Shown: positions 23,216 through 31,416, counted from the stretch's first letter. The stretch: DNA of 33,070 bases from Hyphomicrobiales bacterium (GCA_030456445.1 JAKDNM010000029.1:1-33070), one strand, 5' to 3'. Translations and numbers: made by a program. The notes: generated by a model from the letters alone, not told the origin.

Positions 23216-24025
23216 ATGACGCTCCTTACCTTCATCATACCGGTCCGGCATCAGGACAACGCCCGCGACTGGAGTCTCCTGAAGGCGAACCTCGCCGAAA
23301 CGGTGGCCTCTATCGCCAACCAGGCGAGCGGCGACTGGCGCGGGATCATCGTAGCGAATGAAGGCGCGGACCTGCCCGAACTGCCCGATAGGTTCGAGGT
23401 CGAACGCGTGACGTTCCCGCCGAATGACATGCATGAGCGCGCCGGCGCCGACGTGGAGGATTTCCGCGAGGCCTTTCGCATCGACAAGGGAAGGCGCGTG
23501 CTGAAAGGAATGCTTCGCGTCCGCGACAGCCGCTTCTTCATGATCGTCGACGACGACGATTTCGTCAGTTCGCACCTGGTCCGTTTCGTATCGGAAAATC
23601 GAGACGCGAACGGCTGGATCATCGACAGGGGCTACATATGGGACCATGGCGGGAGGCTCCTCCTGGGCAACGATGATTTCAACCATGTTTGCGGAACGTC
23701 CCTGATCGTCAGGGCCGACCTCTACGGCCTGCCGGAGCGGTTCGGGGACGCATCCGCCGGGTGGATAAAATCGATGCTCGGAAGCCACCATTGCATCAAC
23801 GAGATATTGGCGGGGCAGGGAACGCCGCTGGCGAAGCTGCCGTTCCGTGGCGCGGTCTATCGTGTCGGGCATGAGGGCTCGCATAGCGGCACGCCCAGTC
23901 TTCTCACGCGCTATTTCCTGAACTGGGGCGCGCTGAAGCGGCCGCGCAGGATGCTGCGCAATCTGTCGAGACTGCGATTGGTCGGCGGTTCGGTGCAACG
24001 GGAGTTTTTCGGGAAGGCTGCCTGA
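23216..24025 (+). CDS. Glycosyltransferase (GT-A/GT2-like)
   Basis: Predicted glycosyltransferase of 269 residues, probably acting on the EPS repeat unit. It begins LLTFIIPVRHQDNARDW, has FFMIVDDDDFVSSHLVRFV (a DxD-type metal motif near residue 105), WIIDRGYIWDHGGRLLL and a CGTSLIVRADLYGLP segment. The C-terminal HHCINEILAGQGTPLAKLPFRGAVYRVGHEGSHSG holds conserved-looking His residues. It is shorter than ExoW (about 319 aa) and does not look like it, so a different linkage is likely. It starts at ATG 23216 with GGAG 9 bases upstream, lies 39 bases after the first pyruvyltransferase and 36 bases before the second, and so is in the same operon. Confidence 0.8.
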   Translation: MTLLTFIIPVRHQDNARDWSLLKANLAETVASIANQASGDWRGIIVANEGADLPELPDRFEVERVTFPPNDMHERAGADVEDFREAFRIDKGRRVLKGMLRVRDSRFFMIVDDDDFVSSHLVRFVSENRDANGWIIDRGYIWDHGGRLLLGNDDFNHVCGTSLIVRADLYGLPERFGDASAGWIKSMLGSHHCINEILAGQGTPLAKLPFRGAVYRVGHEGSHSGTPSLLTRYFLNWGALKRPRRMLRNLSRLRLVGGSVQREFFGKAA

Positions 24026-24061
24026 TTTAGCTCGGGCTTTCGCATTCGACGGGATGGCACG

Positions 24062-24913
24062 ATGAGTTCGATGCTTGCAGGTTCGGCGGGCGTACGCAGA
24101 CTGATCCGGACCGTGGGGAATCTGGCGCGCGCCGATGTGAGCCCGGCCGTCGGATACCGGCCCCATGGGATCGAGCTCTTCTGGTGGCGGTCGCCCGCCG
24201 GCGTGAATTTCGGCGACTATCTATCTTCCGTGATCGTGACCAAGATGGCGGCCGATGCGGATTGCTTTCTCGACGAGGAGCGATCCGCCCCCGCCCGCTT
24301 GCTGGCGGTCGGGTCCATCCTTCATTTCGCACGCGATGGGGACGTGGTCTGGGGTTCGGGCGTGAACGGCAAGATCCCGATCGTGGACCATACATTCCGC
24401 CATCTCGATGTGCGAGCGGTTCGCGGGCCGCTGACCCGCGACTTTCTTCTTCGCCGGGGAATCGAGGCGCCTGAAATCTTCGGCGATCCGGCGATCCTGA
24501 TCGCGGATCTGCTCAAGATCCGGTTTCCCCGTCCCGCCGAGCGGGCCGATCCGGTCGCCTTCGTTCCCAATTTGCATGATCTTTCCGCCATGCAGGGGTG
24601 GGAGAACATGATTTCGCCGCTCGATCCCTGGTGGTCGGTCGTGTACCGGATATCGAAGGCGCGTCACGTCATCTCGACCTCCCTGCACGGGCTGGTGGTG
24701 GCGGATGCCTTCGGCGTTCCCTGCACCTATCTGCGCCTGTCGGAGGAAGAAAACCTGTTCAAATATGAGGACTATGTCCTTGGCGTCGGCCGCTCCGCGT
24801 TGCGTCTCACGCGGTCGCGCGAGGAGGCTGTCCAGGCAAGTCCGCTCGATCCGATCCGGTTCGACGCCGCTCCCCTGAAGGCGAGCTTTCCTTACGATCT
24901 CTGGAGCCGGTGA
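24062..24913 (+). CDS. Polysaccharide pyruvyltransferase family protein (ExoV/GumL type)
   Basis: Second pyruvyltransferase of the module, expected to add a pyruvyl ketal to a side-chain sugar. The 283 residues show GIELFWWRSPAGVNFGDYLS (NFGD near residue 55), LLAVGSILHF, VVWGSGVNGK, LDVRAVRGPLTRDFLLRRGIE, FGDPAILIADLL and the C-terminal HVISTSLHGLVVADAFGVPC. These are the blocks of the ExoV/GumL/CsaB group. It may carry the job of S. meliloti ExoV, which is missing from its usual place after exoU; orthology is not proved, so no symbol is given. A GGGA site precedes ATG 24062. It converges with the minus-strand glycosyltransferase, with 3 bases between the stops. Confidence 0.88.
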   Translation: MSSMLAGSAGVRRLIRTVGNLARADVSPAVGYRPHGIELFWWRSPAGVNFGDYLSSVIVTKMAADADCFLDEERSAPARLLAVGSILHFARDGDVVWGSGVNGKIPIVDHTFRHLDVRAVRGPLTRDFLLRRGIEAPEIFGDPAILIADLLKIRFPRPAERADPVAFVPNLHDLSAMQGWENMISPLDPWWSVVYRISKARHVISTSLHGLVVADAFGVPCTYLRLSEEENLFKYEDYVLGVGRSALRLTRSREEAVQASPLDPIRFDAAPLKASFPYDLWSR

Positions 24914-24916
24914 AAA

Positions 24917-25921
24917 CTATTTCAGCGTTTGCAGGAAACCGGTGACCTCGTTGCCGACGCGCTGCCATTCATAGGCGGAAAGGTCTGGAACTGGACCGGT
25001 AAAGTCCAGCGCGGCGAGGAAGCGGGTCATATGGTCCGCCGTGATCTCGCCATCGAAAAGATGCACCCATTCCTTGCCTGCTTCCTGTTGCAGTTCCGGC
25101 AGGCTGCCGATCCGGGGCGCCAGGATCGGCTTGTTGCGCCCCAGCGCATGCAGGGCAACGCCGCTGTTCAGGATGTTCCGGTAAGGCAGCACCACCGCGT
25201 CATGCGCGTCGATCACGCGCTCCAGTTCCTCATCGGGCACGAAGCTGTGCCGGATATCGAGGTCGATCCGCATGTCGTCGCCCGCCGCCTGGCGAATCCT
25301 GCGCTCCAGACCCTCGTCCCGGCATACGCCCGTGACAGTCAGGGAGAACGGGGCGAGTTCGACCTTGCGCGCCTCGGCCACCAGCCGCTCCACATTCTTG
25401 TATTCGCGGATCATGCCGAAGAAGAGCAGTCGGTTCCGGCGGGTGGCCGGCATGAACGCCGCCGGTGGGCTGGCGAGCGGCTCGTAGCGCCCATGGCGTG
25501 TAATCAAAGCAGGCAGGGAACGTGTCTGCGGATAGTATCTGTGAAGCTCGCCGAGCGAATGCCGCGAAATCAGGATCACCCCATTCAATAGCCGCAGGAA
25601 GAGCCGCGTCGTCACCTCCGATTTCATGCTGCCGCCGTCATGTGGCTCGAGATTGTGCACCACCCAGACGAACTTCGTCCGGTGGAGGAGCCTGGCCCGC
25701 AGCATGCCGGCCAGCAGCGCAAGGCTCGCCTTTCGACTGGTCGGCCGGAAAAACTCGGTCGGCCAGTGAAAAACCACGATGTCGTAGCGGCCGCCTCCCA
25801 GTTTGTCCCATTCGAACGCCTCCCGTTCGAAACTTGCGTCATCGATATGCCGGGAGAAAAGCCCGGCGAAACTGTTGCCGGTTGCCGATATGGGCTTGAG
25901 CCCGAGCACAGTCTTTTTCAT
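24917..25921 (-). CDS. Glycosyltransferase (GT-B, GT4-like)
   Basis: A 334-residue GT-B-type glycosyltransferase. The N-terminal acceptor half has the YDIVVFHWPTEFF and KFVWVVHNLEPHDGG strands (the latter typical of mannosyl/glucosyltransferases of the GumI/GT4 kind). The donor half has RLLFFGMIREYKNVERLV, ALTVTG-like SLTVTGVC, HDAVVLPYRNILNSGVALHALGRNKPILAPRIGSLPEL, and a C-terminal helix. A clean EX7E motif is lacking; the N-S-G region stands where it would be. It is the only gene of the variable module on the minus strand, facing the ExoV-type gene tail to tail, so it needs its own promoter in the 25922-26537 spacer. The acceptor is unknown. Confidence 0.85.
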   Translation of the reverse strand: MKKTVLGLKPISATGNSFAGLFSRHIDDASFEREAFEWDKLGGGRYDIVVFHWPTEFFRPTSRKASLALLAGMLRARLLHRTKFVWVVHNLEPHDGGSMKSEVTTRLFLRLLNGVILISRHSLGELHRYYPQTRSLPALITRHGRYEPLASPPAAFMPATRRNRLLFFGMIREYKNVERLVAEARKVELAPFSLTVTGVCRDEGLERRIRQAAGDDMRIDLDIRHSFVPDEELERVIDAHDAVVLPYRNILNSGVALHALGRNKPILAPRIGSLPELQQEAGKEWVHLFDGEITADHMTRFLAALDFTGPVPDLSAYEWQRVGNEVTGFLQTLK

Positions 25922-26015
25922 GCGGGCCGGATCCGGACTTGCCGGAAATCCGAATGGTTTCCCGCTTTGCTTCTTTCCTGGGACAGCAAATCCATTGCCT
26001 TTCCGGTTGGCTTTA

Positions 26016-26056
26016 GCAATTCCAGGAAAAGGAAGCAGTTTTCCATCCGGAATTGC
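26016..26056. repeat. Palindromic intergenic repeat (rhizobial RIME-like type)
   Basis: Nested inverted arms: GCAATTCC (26016-26023) against GGAATTGC (26049-26056), and inside it GGAAAA (26025-26030) against TTTTCC (26039-26044). The sequence is of the widespread rhizobial style (gcaattccaggaaaa...ttttccgtccggaattgc), recognised from memory. It lies upstream of the minus-strand glycosyltransferase. The remaining 25922-26179 sequence shows no gene. Confidence 0.6.
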
Positions 26057-26179
26057 ACGAAAACAAAACGCTCACATCTAGACGCGTCATCCCTGCTTAC
26101 GGCACACAAAAGGCAATTTCCGGACGATCTTAAAATTCGTATGCAGGCATACCGGCGGTGGCCTCGCTGCCGACGCGTG

Positions 26180-26407
26180 TCACGGGCGTGACCATGAGCG
26201 TCGACTTGAGCCGGACAGTCCCATGACGACCTGGACGCAGCCCGCCGACATGGAGATGTCTATATCCTTCAGGCCGAGCACGTGGCCGTGCCGCTCATTG
26301 AACTCCGTCTTGCCCATGCCCTCCTTGACGCGCCCGCCATAGGAGGCAGGCTTGTCCGTTTGCGACGCGTGCAAAGTTCCGGTCGTTTTCGCCGCGTCGT
26401 CCGCCAT
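26180..26407 (-). pseudogene. Truncated ProV/ChoV-type ABC transporter ATPase fragment
   Basis: A 75-residue frame whose part from about residue 27 reads VKEGMGKTEFNERHGHVLGL, then KDIDISMSAGCVQVVMGLSGS. This resembles the start of glycine-betaine/choline-type ABC ATPases (…GxVxGVxDxxxxxxxGExxxxMGLSGSGKST). It breaks inside Walker A: after GLSGS the expected GKSTL is lost. The bases for KSTL (AAGTCGACGCTC) are still present but out of frame, as if 4 bases were deleted, and likeness ends shortly after. A full gene of this family has about 340-400 residues, so this is a remnant. No other transporter subunit is nearby. Confidence 0.7.
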
Positions 26408-26537
26408 TCCTCACAACCGGGACGTCATGTCGCGAACGAAAAGGTTACGTCCTTCCAGATTGCCGGGCCCTTCGTGTTGCCGAGAGCGATTCCGATAGCT
26501 TAAAGAACCATATGCGCGCCTCTCAGCCACAAAGGGA

Positions 26538-29432
26538 ATGATGGAGCCTTCGGCGCTGGTCCTGATCGTCGCCTTGCCGTTTGTCGCAGGCTTGGTGACC
26601 CTCGTCCTCCGGTCCGATTCACGGGCGCTGGCCACGGCAATCGCGGGGGCGACCACGCTTGCCTGTCTCGTGCTGACGGCCTTGCTCTACCCCTCGGTCA
26701 GCAGCGGAGGAAGCATCCGCCGCGATGTCGAGTGGATACCCTCTCTCGGCCTCGACTTCGCGCTCAGGATGGACGGTTTCGCCTGGTTCTTCGCCTTCCT
26801 CGTCAGCGGTATCGGACTGCTTGTCGTCATATACAGCCGCTACTACATCTCGCCGGAGGATCCGGTCCGCCGCTTCTATTTCCTGTTCCTGGCGTTCATG
26901 GGCTCGATGCTCGGGATCGTCCTTTCAGGCAACCTGATCCTGCTCGTTATCTTCTGGGAACTGACCAGCATCTTCTCCTTCCTGCTGGTCGGGTACTGGC
27001 ATCACAATCCGGCGGCGCGCGACGGCGCCCGCATGGCGCTGACCGTCACGGCGGCCGGAGGGCTGGCGCTGCTCGCCGGCGTGCTTTTGATCGGCCATAT
27101 CGTCGGCAGCTACGACCTCGATGCCGTGCTCGATTCGGGCAACCTCATCCGCGACAACGCTCTTTACGTCCCGGCGCTGGTCCTGATCCTTCTCGGGGCG
27201 TTCACCAAGAGCGCGCAGTTCCCGTTTCACTTCTGGCTGCCCAACGCCATGGCCGCGCCGACGCCCGTCTCCGCATTCCTGCATTCGGCAACGTTGGTGA
27301 AGGCAGGCGTGTTCCTCATGGCGCGGCTGTGGCCGGTGCTTTCGGGCACGCCGGAGTGGTTCATCATCGTCGGGCTGGTGGGGATGGCGTCGTTCGTGCT
27401 GGGTGCTTATCTCGCCATGTTCCAGCAGGATTTGAAGGGGCTGCTCGCCTATTCGACGATCAGCCATCTGGGGCTTACGACGCTGCTGCTCAGCCTGGGC
27501 AGTCCGCTCGGCCTGGTCGCCGCCATTTTCCACATGCTGAACCACGCGACGTTCAAGGCATCGCTTTTCATGGCGGCCGGTATTATCGACCATGAGTCCG
27601 GCACGCGCGATTTGAGGCGGCTGAGCGGCCTGTTCCGCTACATGCCGATTACCGGAACGCTGGCCACCGTGGCAAGCGCGGCCATGGCCGGCGTCCCGCT
27701 CCTGAACGGCTTTCTGTCGAAGGAGATGTTCTTCGCCGAAGCGGTGGCGACCCACGCCGATTCGTGGGTGGACGTCGCCGCGCCCTACGCGGCCGTCCTG
27801 GGAAGCGCGCTCGCCGTCACTTATTCGATGCGGCTGATCCATTCGATCTTCATGGGCGCGCCACCCGAAAGTTTTCCGCGCGAGCCGCATGAGCCGCCGT
27901 TCTGGATGGGCTTCCCCGTCACCTTTCTGGTCATCGCATGCCTCGTCGTCGGCATCGTGCCGGGCCTGACCATCGGGCCGTTCCTCAAGGTCGCAGCCTC
28001 GGCGGCGCTCGGCACGCCCGCGCCCGAATACAGCCTCGCGGTATGGCACGGCTTCACCGTGCCTTTTGCGATGAGCCTGGTGGCGCTCGGTGGCGGGACG
28101 CTCCTTTATATCCTGATTGGCAACTATCTTGAGAAGGCGGAACGTCCACCGTTTTTCGGCCGCATCGAGGGCAACCGGATTTTCGAAGTCGTGATGATGG
28201 CCATTTCCTGGCGCGGGGCGCGTTTCGTGGAAGCGGTCTTCGGCACTCGGCGCCTGCAGCCGCAGATGCTTGCCCTTGTCGTCGTAGCGATCCTGGCGGC
28301 CCTTCTGCCGCTTTCTGGCGGCCTTGGCTTTGGCAGCTTCCGGGGAGGAGTGGTCGACCCGACCTTCGTCATCCTCTGGGCGGTCGGCATGGCGTGCGCG
28401 GTCGCCGCCGCTTATCAGGCGAAATACCATCGTCTTGCGGCGCTCGTCCTGATGGGTGGAACGGGGCTCGTTACCTGCATGACGTTCGTCTGGCTCTCGG
28501 CACCCGATCTGGCGGCGACCCAGCTTGTCGTCGAGATCGTCACTACCGTTCTCATCATGCTCGGCCTGCGCTGGCTGCCAAAGCGGTCGGAGACCCTGGT
28601 CGAGCCGGGCGGACTACTGGCGCGCCTCCGCCGTGCCCGCGATTTTGCCGTTGCTGTCATCGCCGGGGCGGGCATGGCGGCGATTTCCTACGCGGTGATG
28701 ACCCGTACCCCGCCGGACACGATCGCCAACTTCTTCGTGGAAAAATCCTATAGCGAAGGCGGCGGGCTCAACATCGTCAACGTGATCCTCGTCGATTTCC
28801 GCGGCTTCGACACGCTGGGCGAGATCACGGTGCTGGGCATTGTGGCGCTGACCGTATTCGCGCTTCTGCGGCGCTTCCGCCCGGCGCCGGACACCATCGA
28901 GCGGCCGGAACAGCAGCGTATCCAGTACGCCTATGACGAGGAAGACCCCGATCGCGAACCGGGCGCCACCGCGTCCGATTATCTGTTCGTGCCGTCGATC
29001 ATCATGCAGTGGATGTTCGCCGTGGTTATCGTGCTGGCGGCCTATCTGCTTTTGCGCGGGCACGATGCGCCGGGCGGCGGTTTCGCGGCGGGCGTAGCGC
29101 TCGCCGCCGGTTTCATCCTGCAATACATGGCGGCGGGCACCAACTGGGTCGAAAGCAGGCTGCGCGTCCTGCCCGTCAAGTGGATCGGCGGCGGCCTGCT
29201 CCTCGCCGCGTTCACCGGCGCAGCCGCCATCCTGTTTGGCCGTCCGTTCCTGACTTCCTATTTCCGCTATGCCGACCTGCCCCTGATCGGCAAGGTGCCG
29301 ATGGCGAGTGCGGCGCTTTTCGATCTCGGCGTGTTCGCGCTCGTCGTGGGCGCGACCGTCCTCATGCTTATCGCGATCGCCCACCAGTCCATCCGCCGTC
29401 TGCGCTCCGCCCGCATAGAGGAACAGCCATGA
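26538..29432 (+). CDS. mrpA: Mrp-type cation/proton antiporter subunit A fused to B (PhaA/MnhAB)
   Basis: Largest membrane subunit of the multi-subunit Na+ or K+/H+ antiporter that serves pH and salt tolerance. The 964 residues have an N-terminal NuoL-like proton-channel part with GNLILLVIFWELTSIFSFLLVGYW, FPFHFWLPNAMAAPTPVSAFLHSATLVKAG, QDLKGLLAYSTISHLG and MLNHATFKASLFMAAGIIDHESGTRD. A DUF4040-type middle (about 610-690) follows. From about residue 813 comes an MrpB domain (DYLFVPSIIMQWMFAVVIVL, RGHDAPGGGFAAGVALAAG). The A-B fusion is typical for rhizobial Pha and group 2 Mrp systems. Start ATG 26538 (or 26541) follows an AAAGGGA site. It overlaps mrpC by ATGA. Confidence 0.96.
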   Translation: MMEPSALVLIVALPFVAGLVTLVLRSDSRALATAIAGATTLACLVLTALLYPSVSSGGSIRRDVEWIPSLGLDFALRMDGFAWFFAFLVSGIGLLVVIYSRYYISPEDPVRRFYFLFLAFMGSMLGIVLSGNLILLVIFWELTSIFSFLLVGYWHHNPAARDGARMALTVTAAGGLALLAGVLLIGHIVGSYDLDAVLDSGNLIRDNALYVPALVLILLGAFTKSAQFPFHFWLPNAMAAPTPVSAFLHSATLVKAGVFLMARLWPVLSGTPEWFIIVGLVGMASFVLGAYLAMFQQDLKGLLAYSTISHLGLTTLLLSLGSPLGLVAAIFHMLNHATFKASLFMAAGIIDHESGTRDLRRLSGLFRYMPITGTLATVASAAMAGVPLLNGFLSKEMFFAEAVATHADSWVDVAAPYAAVLGSALAVTYSMRLIHSIFMGAPPESFPREPHEPPFWMGFPVTFLVIACLVVGIVPGLTIGPFLKVAASAALGTPAPEYSLAVWHGFTVPFAMSLVALGGGTLLYILIGNYLEKAERPPFFGRIEGNRIFEVVMMAISWRGARFVEAVFGTRRLQPQMLALVVVAILAALLPLSGGLGFGSFRGGVVDPTFVILWAVGMACAVAAAYQAKYHRLAALVLMGGTGLVTCMTFVWLSAPDLAATQLVVEIVTTVLIMLGLRWLPKRSETLVEPGGLLARLRRARDFAVAVIAGAGMAAISYAVMTRTPPDTIANFFVEKSYSEGGGLNIVNVILVDFRGFDTLGEITVLGIVALTVFALLRRFRPAPDTIERPEQQRIQYAYDEEDPDREPGATASDYLFVPSIIMQWMFAVVIVLAAYLLLRGHDAPGGGFAAGVALAAGFILQYMAAGTNWVESRLRVLPVKWIGGGLLLAAFTGAAAILFGRPFLTSYFRYADLPLIGKVPMASAALFDLGVFALVVGATVLMLIAIAHQSIRRLRSARIEEQP

Positions 29433-29773
29433 TGGAGCTGACGCTCGCCATCGCCATCGGGGTGCTCGCGGGTTCCGGCGTCTGGCTGATCCTGCGCCCG
29501 CGCACCTATCAGGTGGTGATCGGCCTTTCGCTTTTATCCTATGCCGTCAACCTCTTCATCTTCTCGATGGGCCGCCTGCGTGTCGGCGCTCCGCCCGTAC
29601 TGGGCGCGGGCGGCGCCGCCGATCCGGCCGGCTATGCCGACCCGGTTCCCCAGGCACTGGTCCTGACGGCCATCGTCATCGGCTTCGCCACCACGGCGCT
29701 GTTCCTGGTGGTGCTGATCGCCTCGCGCGGGTTGACCGGCAGCGACCATGTCGACGGGCGGGAGCAGCGCTGA
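29429..29773 (+). CDS. mrpC: Mrp antiporter subunit C (PhaC/MnhC, NuoK-like)
   Basis: A 114-residue subunit with three hydrophobic helices, related to NuoK of complex I. TLAIAIGVLAGSGVWLILRP is helix 1, VVIGLSLLSYAVNLFIFSMG helix 2 with the family NL-x-IF motif, and QALVLTAIVIGFATTALFLVVLIA helix 3. The start ATG 29429 overlaps the mrpA stop (29429-29432); a second ATG follows at once. The frame is open far upstream, but only this start gives the family length of about 115. It shares one base with the mrpD start (TGATG at 29771-29775). Confidence 0.95.
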   Translation: MMELTLAIAIGVLAGSGVWLILRPRTYQVVIGLSLLSYAVNLFIFSMGRLRVGAPPVLGAGGAADPAGYADPVPQALVLTAIVIGFATTALFLVVLIASRGLTGSDHVDGREQR

Positions 29774-31416
29774 TGGAGTGGAGCCGGCATCTCCTCATCG
29801 TGCCAGTCCTGCTGCCGCTCGCGACTGGAGCAGCACTGCTGCTCTTCGACGAGACGCGCCGGACGCTGAAGGCGCTGGTCAACTTCGCGTCGACCCTGCT
29901 CTTGCTGTTCGTCACGCTGGCGCTGATGCGGATTGCCGATACGGTGCCGGCGCACGGCGCGGCGCTGTCATGGTCTTATGCCGTCGGCGGCTGGCCCGCG
30001 CCCTTCGCCATCGTACTGGTGCTGGATCGGCTGGCGGCTTTGATGCTGGTTCTGACATCGGTGCTGGCGCTCGCCTCGCTCACCTTCTCCATGGCGCGCT
30101 GGCACAGGGCCGGGCCGCACTTCCACACCCTTTTCCAGTTCCTGCTGATGGGGCTCGGCGGCGCCTTCCTCACCGGCGACCTGTTCAACCTGTTCGTCTT
30201 CTTCGAGGTCGTGCTGGCGGCTTCCTATGGATTGCTGTTGCACGGCGGCGGCGTGTTCCGCGTCCGCTCGGGCATGCATTATATAGCCATCAACCTCGCC
30301 GCCTCGCTTCTCTTCCTGATCGGCGTCAGCCTGATCTACGGCATCGCCGGCACCCTCAACATGGCCGACCTCGCGCTGCGGCTGCCTTCCGTGGCACCGG
30401 AGGACAGGACGCTCCTGCAGGCGGGCGCGGCCATCCTCGGCGTCGCCTTCCTGGTGAAGGCCGGCATGTGGCCGCTCTGCTTCTGGCTGCCTCCAGCCTA
30501 TATGGCCGCCGCCGCACCCGTCGCAGCGATCTTCGCGGTGCTGAGCAAGGTCGGCATCTATGTCATCCTGCGCCTGTCGCTGCTCATCTTCGGCAGCGCT
30601 GCCGGCGAACTGACCGGCTTTGGCGGCACGGTGCTCCTGCTCGGCGGCATGGCGACCATCGCCTTCGGCGCTTTCGGCGTGCTCGCCTCGCAGGCCATGG
30701 GACGGCTTGCCGGCTACAGCCTCCTGGTTTCGTCGGGTACGCTGCTCGCCGCCGTCGGCATGGGCGATACCGCGGTCGTGTCGGGCGCGCTCTATTATCT
30801 GGTCAGTTCGACACTGACCATCGCCGCACTCTTCATGCTGATCGAACTGGTCGAGCGCGCGCGCGAACCCGGCGCCGACCTCCTGACCGTCACCATGGCC
30901 GCCTATGGCGACGAGGTCGATGCGGAGGAGGTCGAGGAAGAAGAGGTCGGCGTCATGATGCCCGGCGCGCTTGCCGTCCTCGGCGTCTGCTTCGGTTGTC
31001 TGGCACTCCTGCTGGCCGGCCTGCCGCCGCTCTCGGGCTTCGTCGCCAAGTTTGCGCTGCTGACGGCCATGCTTAACCTCGACGGGCTCGGCGCGCCCGC
31101 GGCGGTCCCCGCCCGCACCTGGGTGCTCGTCACGTTGGTGATCCTCTCCGGCCTTGCCGCGCTGATCGCCATGATGCGCACCGGCATCCGCACCTTCTGG
31201 GCGCCGCTCGAAGTGATCGTGCCGCGCGTCCGCGTCGTGGAAGTGGCGCCGATCGTTCTTTTGATCGGCCTTTGCCTTGCATTGACCGTCGAGGGCGGCG
31301 CGATGATCCGCTATACCGATGCGACCGCCCGGGCGCTGCACGTGTCGGCCGATTATATCGGCGGCGTCCTGCAAACCGGCACGAAGGCCGGCAGCGTGAA
31401 GGCGGTTACCCCGTGA
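29773..31416 (+). CDS. mrpD: Mrp antiporter subunit D (PhaD/MnhD, NuoN/L-like)
   Basis: A 547-residue channel subunit with about 14 helices. The family wording includes FLLMGLGGAFLTGDLFNLFVFFEVVLAASYGLLLHGG, LLFLIGVSLIYGIAGTLNMADLA and LVKAGMWPLCFWLPPAYMAAAAPVAAIFAVLSKVGIYVILR with its conserved Lys. SQAMGRLAGYSLLVSSGTLL and the C-terminal GLPPLSGFVAKFALL follow. A very acidic loop (DEVDAEEVEEEE, about residues 380-391) sits between two helices; similar acidic inserts occur in other rhizobial PhaD as I remember. The ATG at 29773 overlaps the mrpC stop by one base. The stop overlaps the mrpE GTG start (GTGA, 31413-31416). Confidence 0.96.
   Translation: MEWSRHLLIVPVLLPLATGAALLLFDETRRTLKALVNFASTLLLLFVTLALMRIADTVPAHGAALSWSYAVGGWPAPFAIVLVLDRLAALMLVLTSVLALASLTFSMARWHRAGPHFHTLFQFLLMGLGGAFLTGDLFNLFVFFEVVLAASYGLLLHGGGVFRVRSGMHYIAINLAASLLFLIGVSLIYGIAGTLNMADLALRLPSVAPEDRTLLQAGAAILGVAFLVKAGMWPLCFWLPPAYMAAAAPVAAIFAVLSKVGIYVILRLSLLIFGSAAGELTGFGGTVLLLGGMATIAFGAFGVLASQAMGRLAGYSLLVSSGTLLAAVGMGDTAVVSGALYYLVSSTLTIAALFMLIELVERAREPGADLLTVTMAAYGDEVDAEEVEEEEVGVMMPGALAVLGVCFGCLALLLAGLPPLSGFVAKFALLTAMLNLDGLGAPAAVPARTWVLVTLVILSGLAALIAMMRTGIRTFWAPLEVIVPRVRVVEVAPIVLLIGLCLALTVEGGAMIRYTDATARALHVSADYIGGVLQTGTKAGSVKAVTP

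Noticed and set aside
22061-24166. A 701-codon open frame on the minus strand across the two pyruvyltransferase/GT genes
   Set aside because: It is antisense to three genes with clear family motifs; its Arg/His/Asp/Gln-rich translation is the usual shadow of GC-rich coding and matches no family.
29968-31374. A 468-codon minus-strand frame antisense to mrpD (likewise 26925-28430 antisense to mrpA)
   Set aside because: Low-complexity His/Asp/Gln/Arg-rich translation complementary to membrane-helix codons; no start signal or family likeness.
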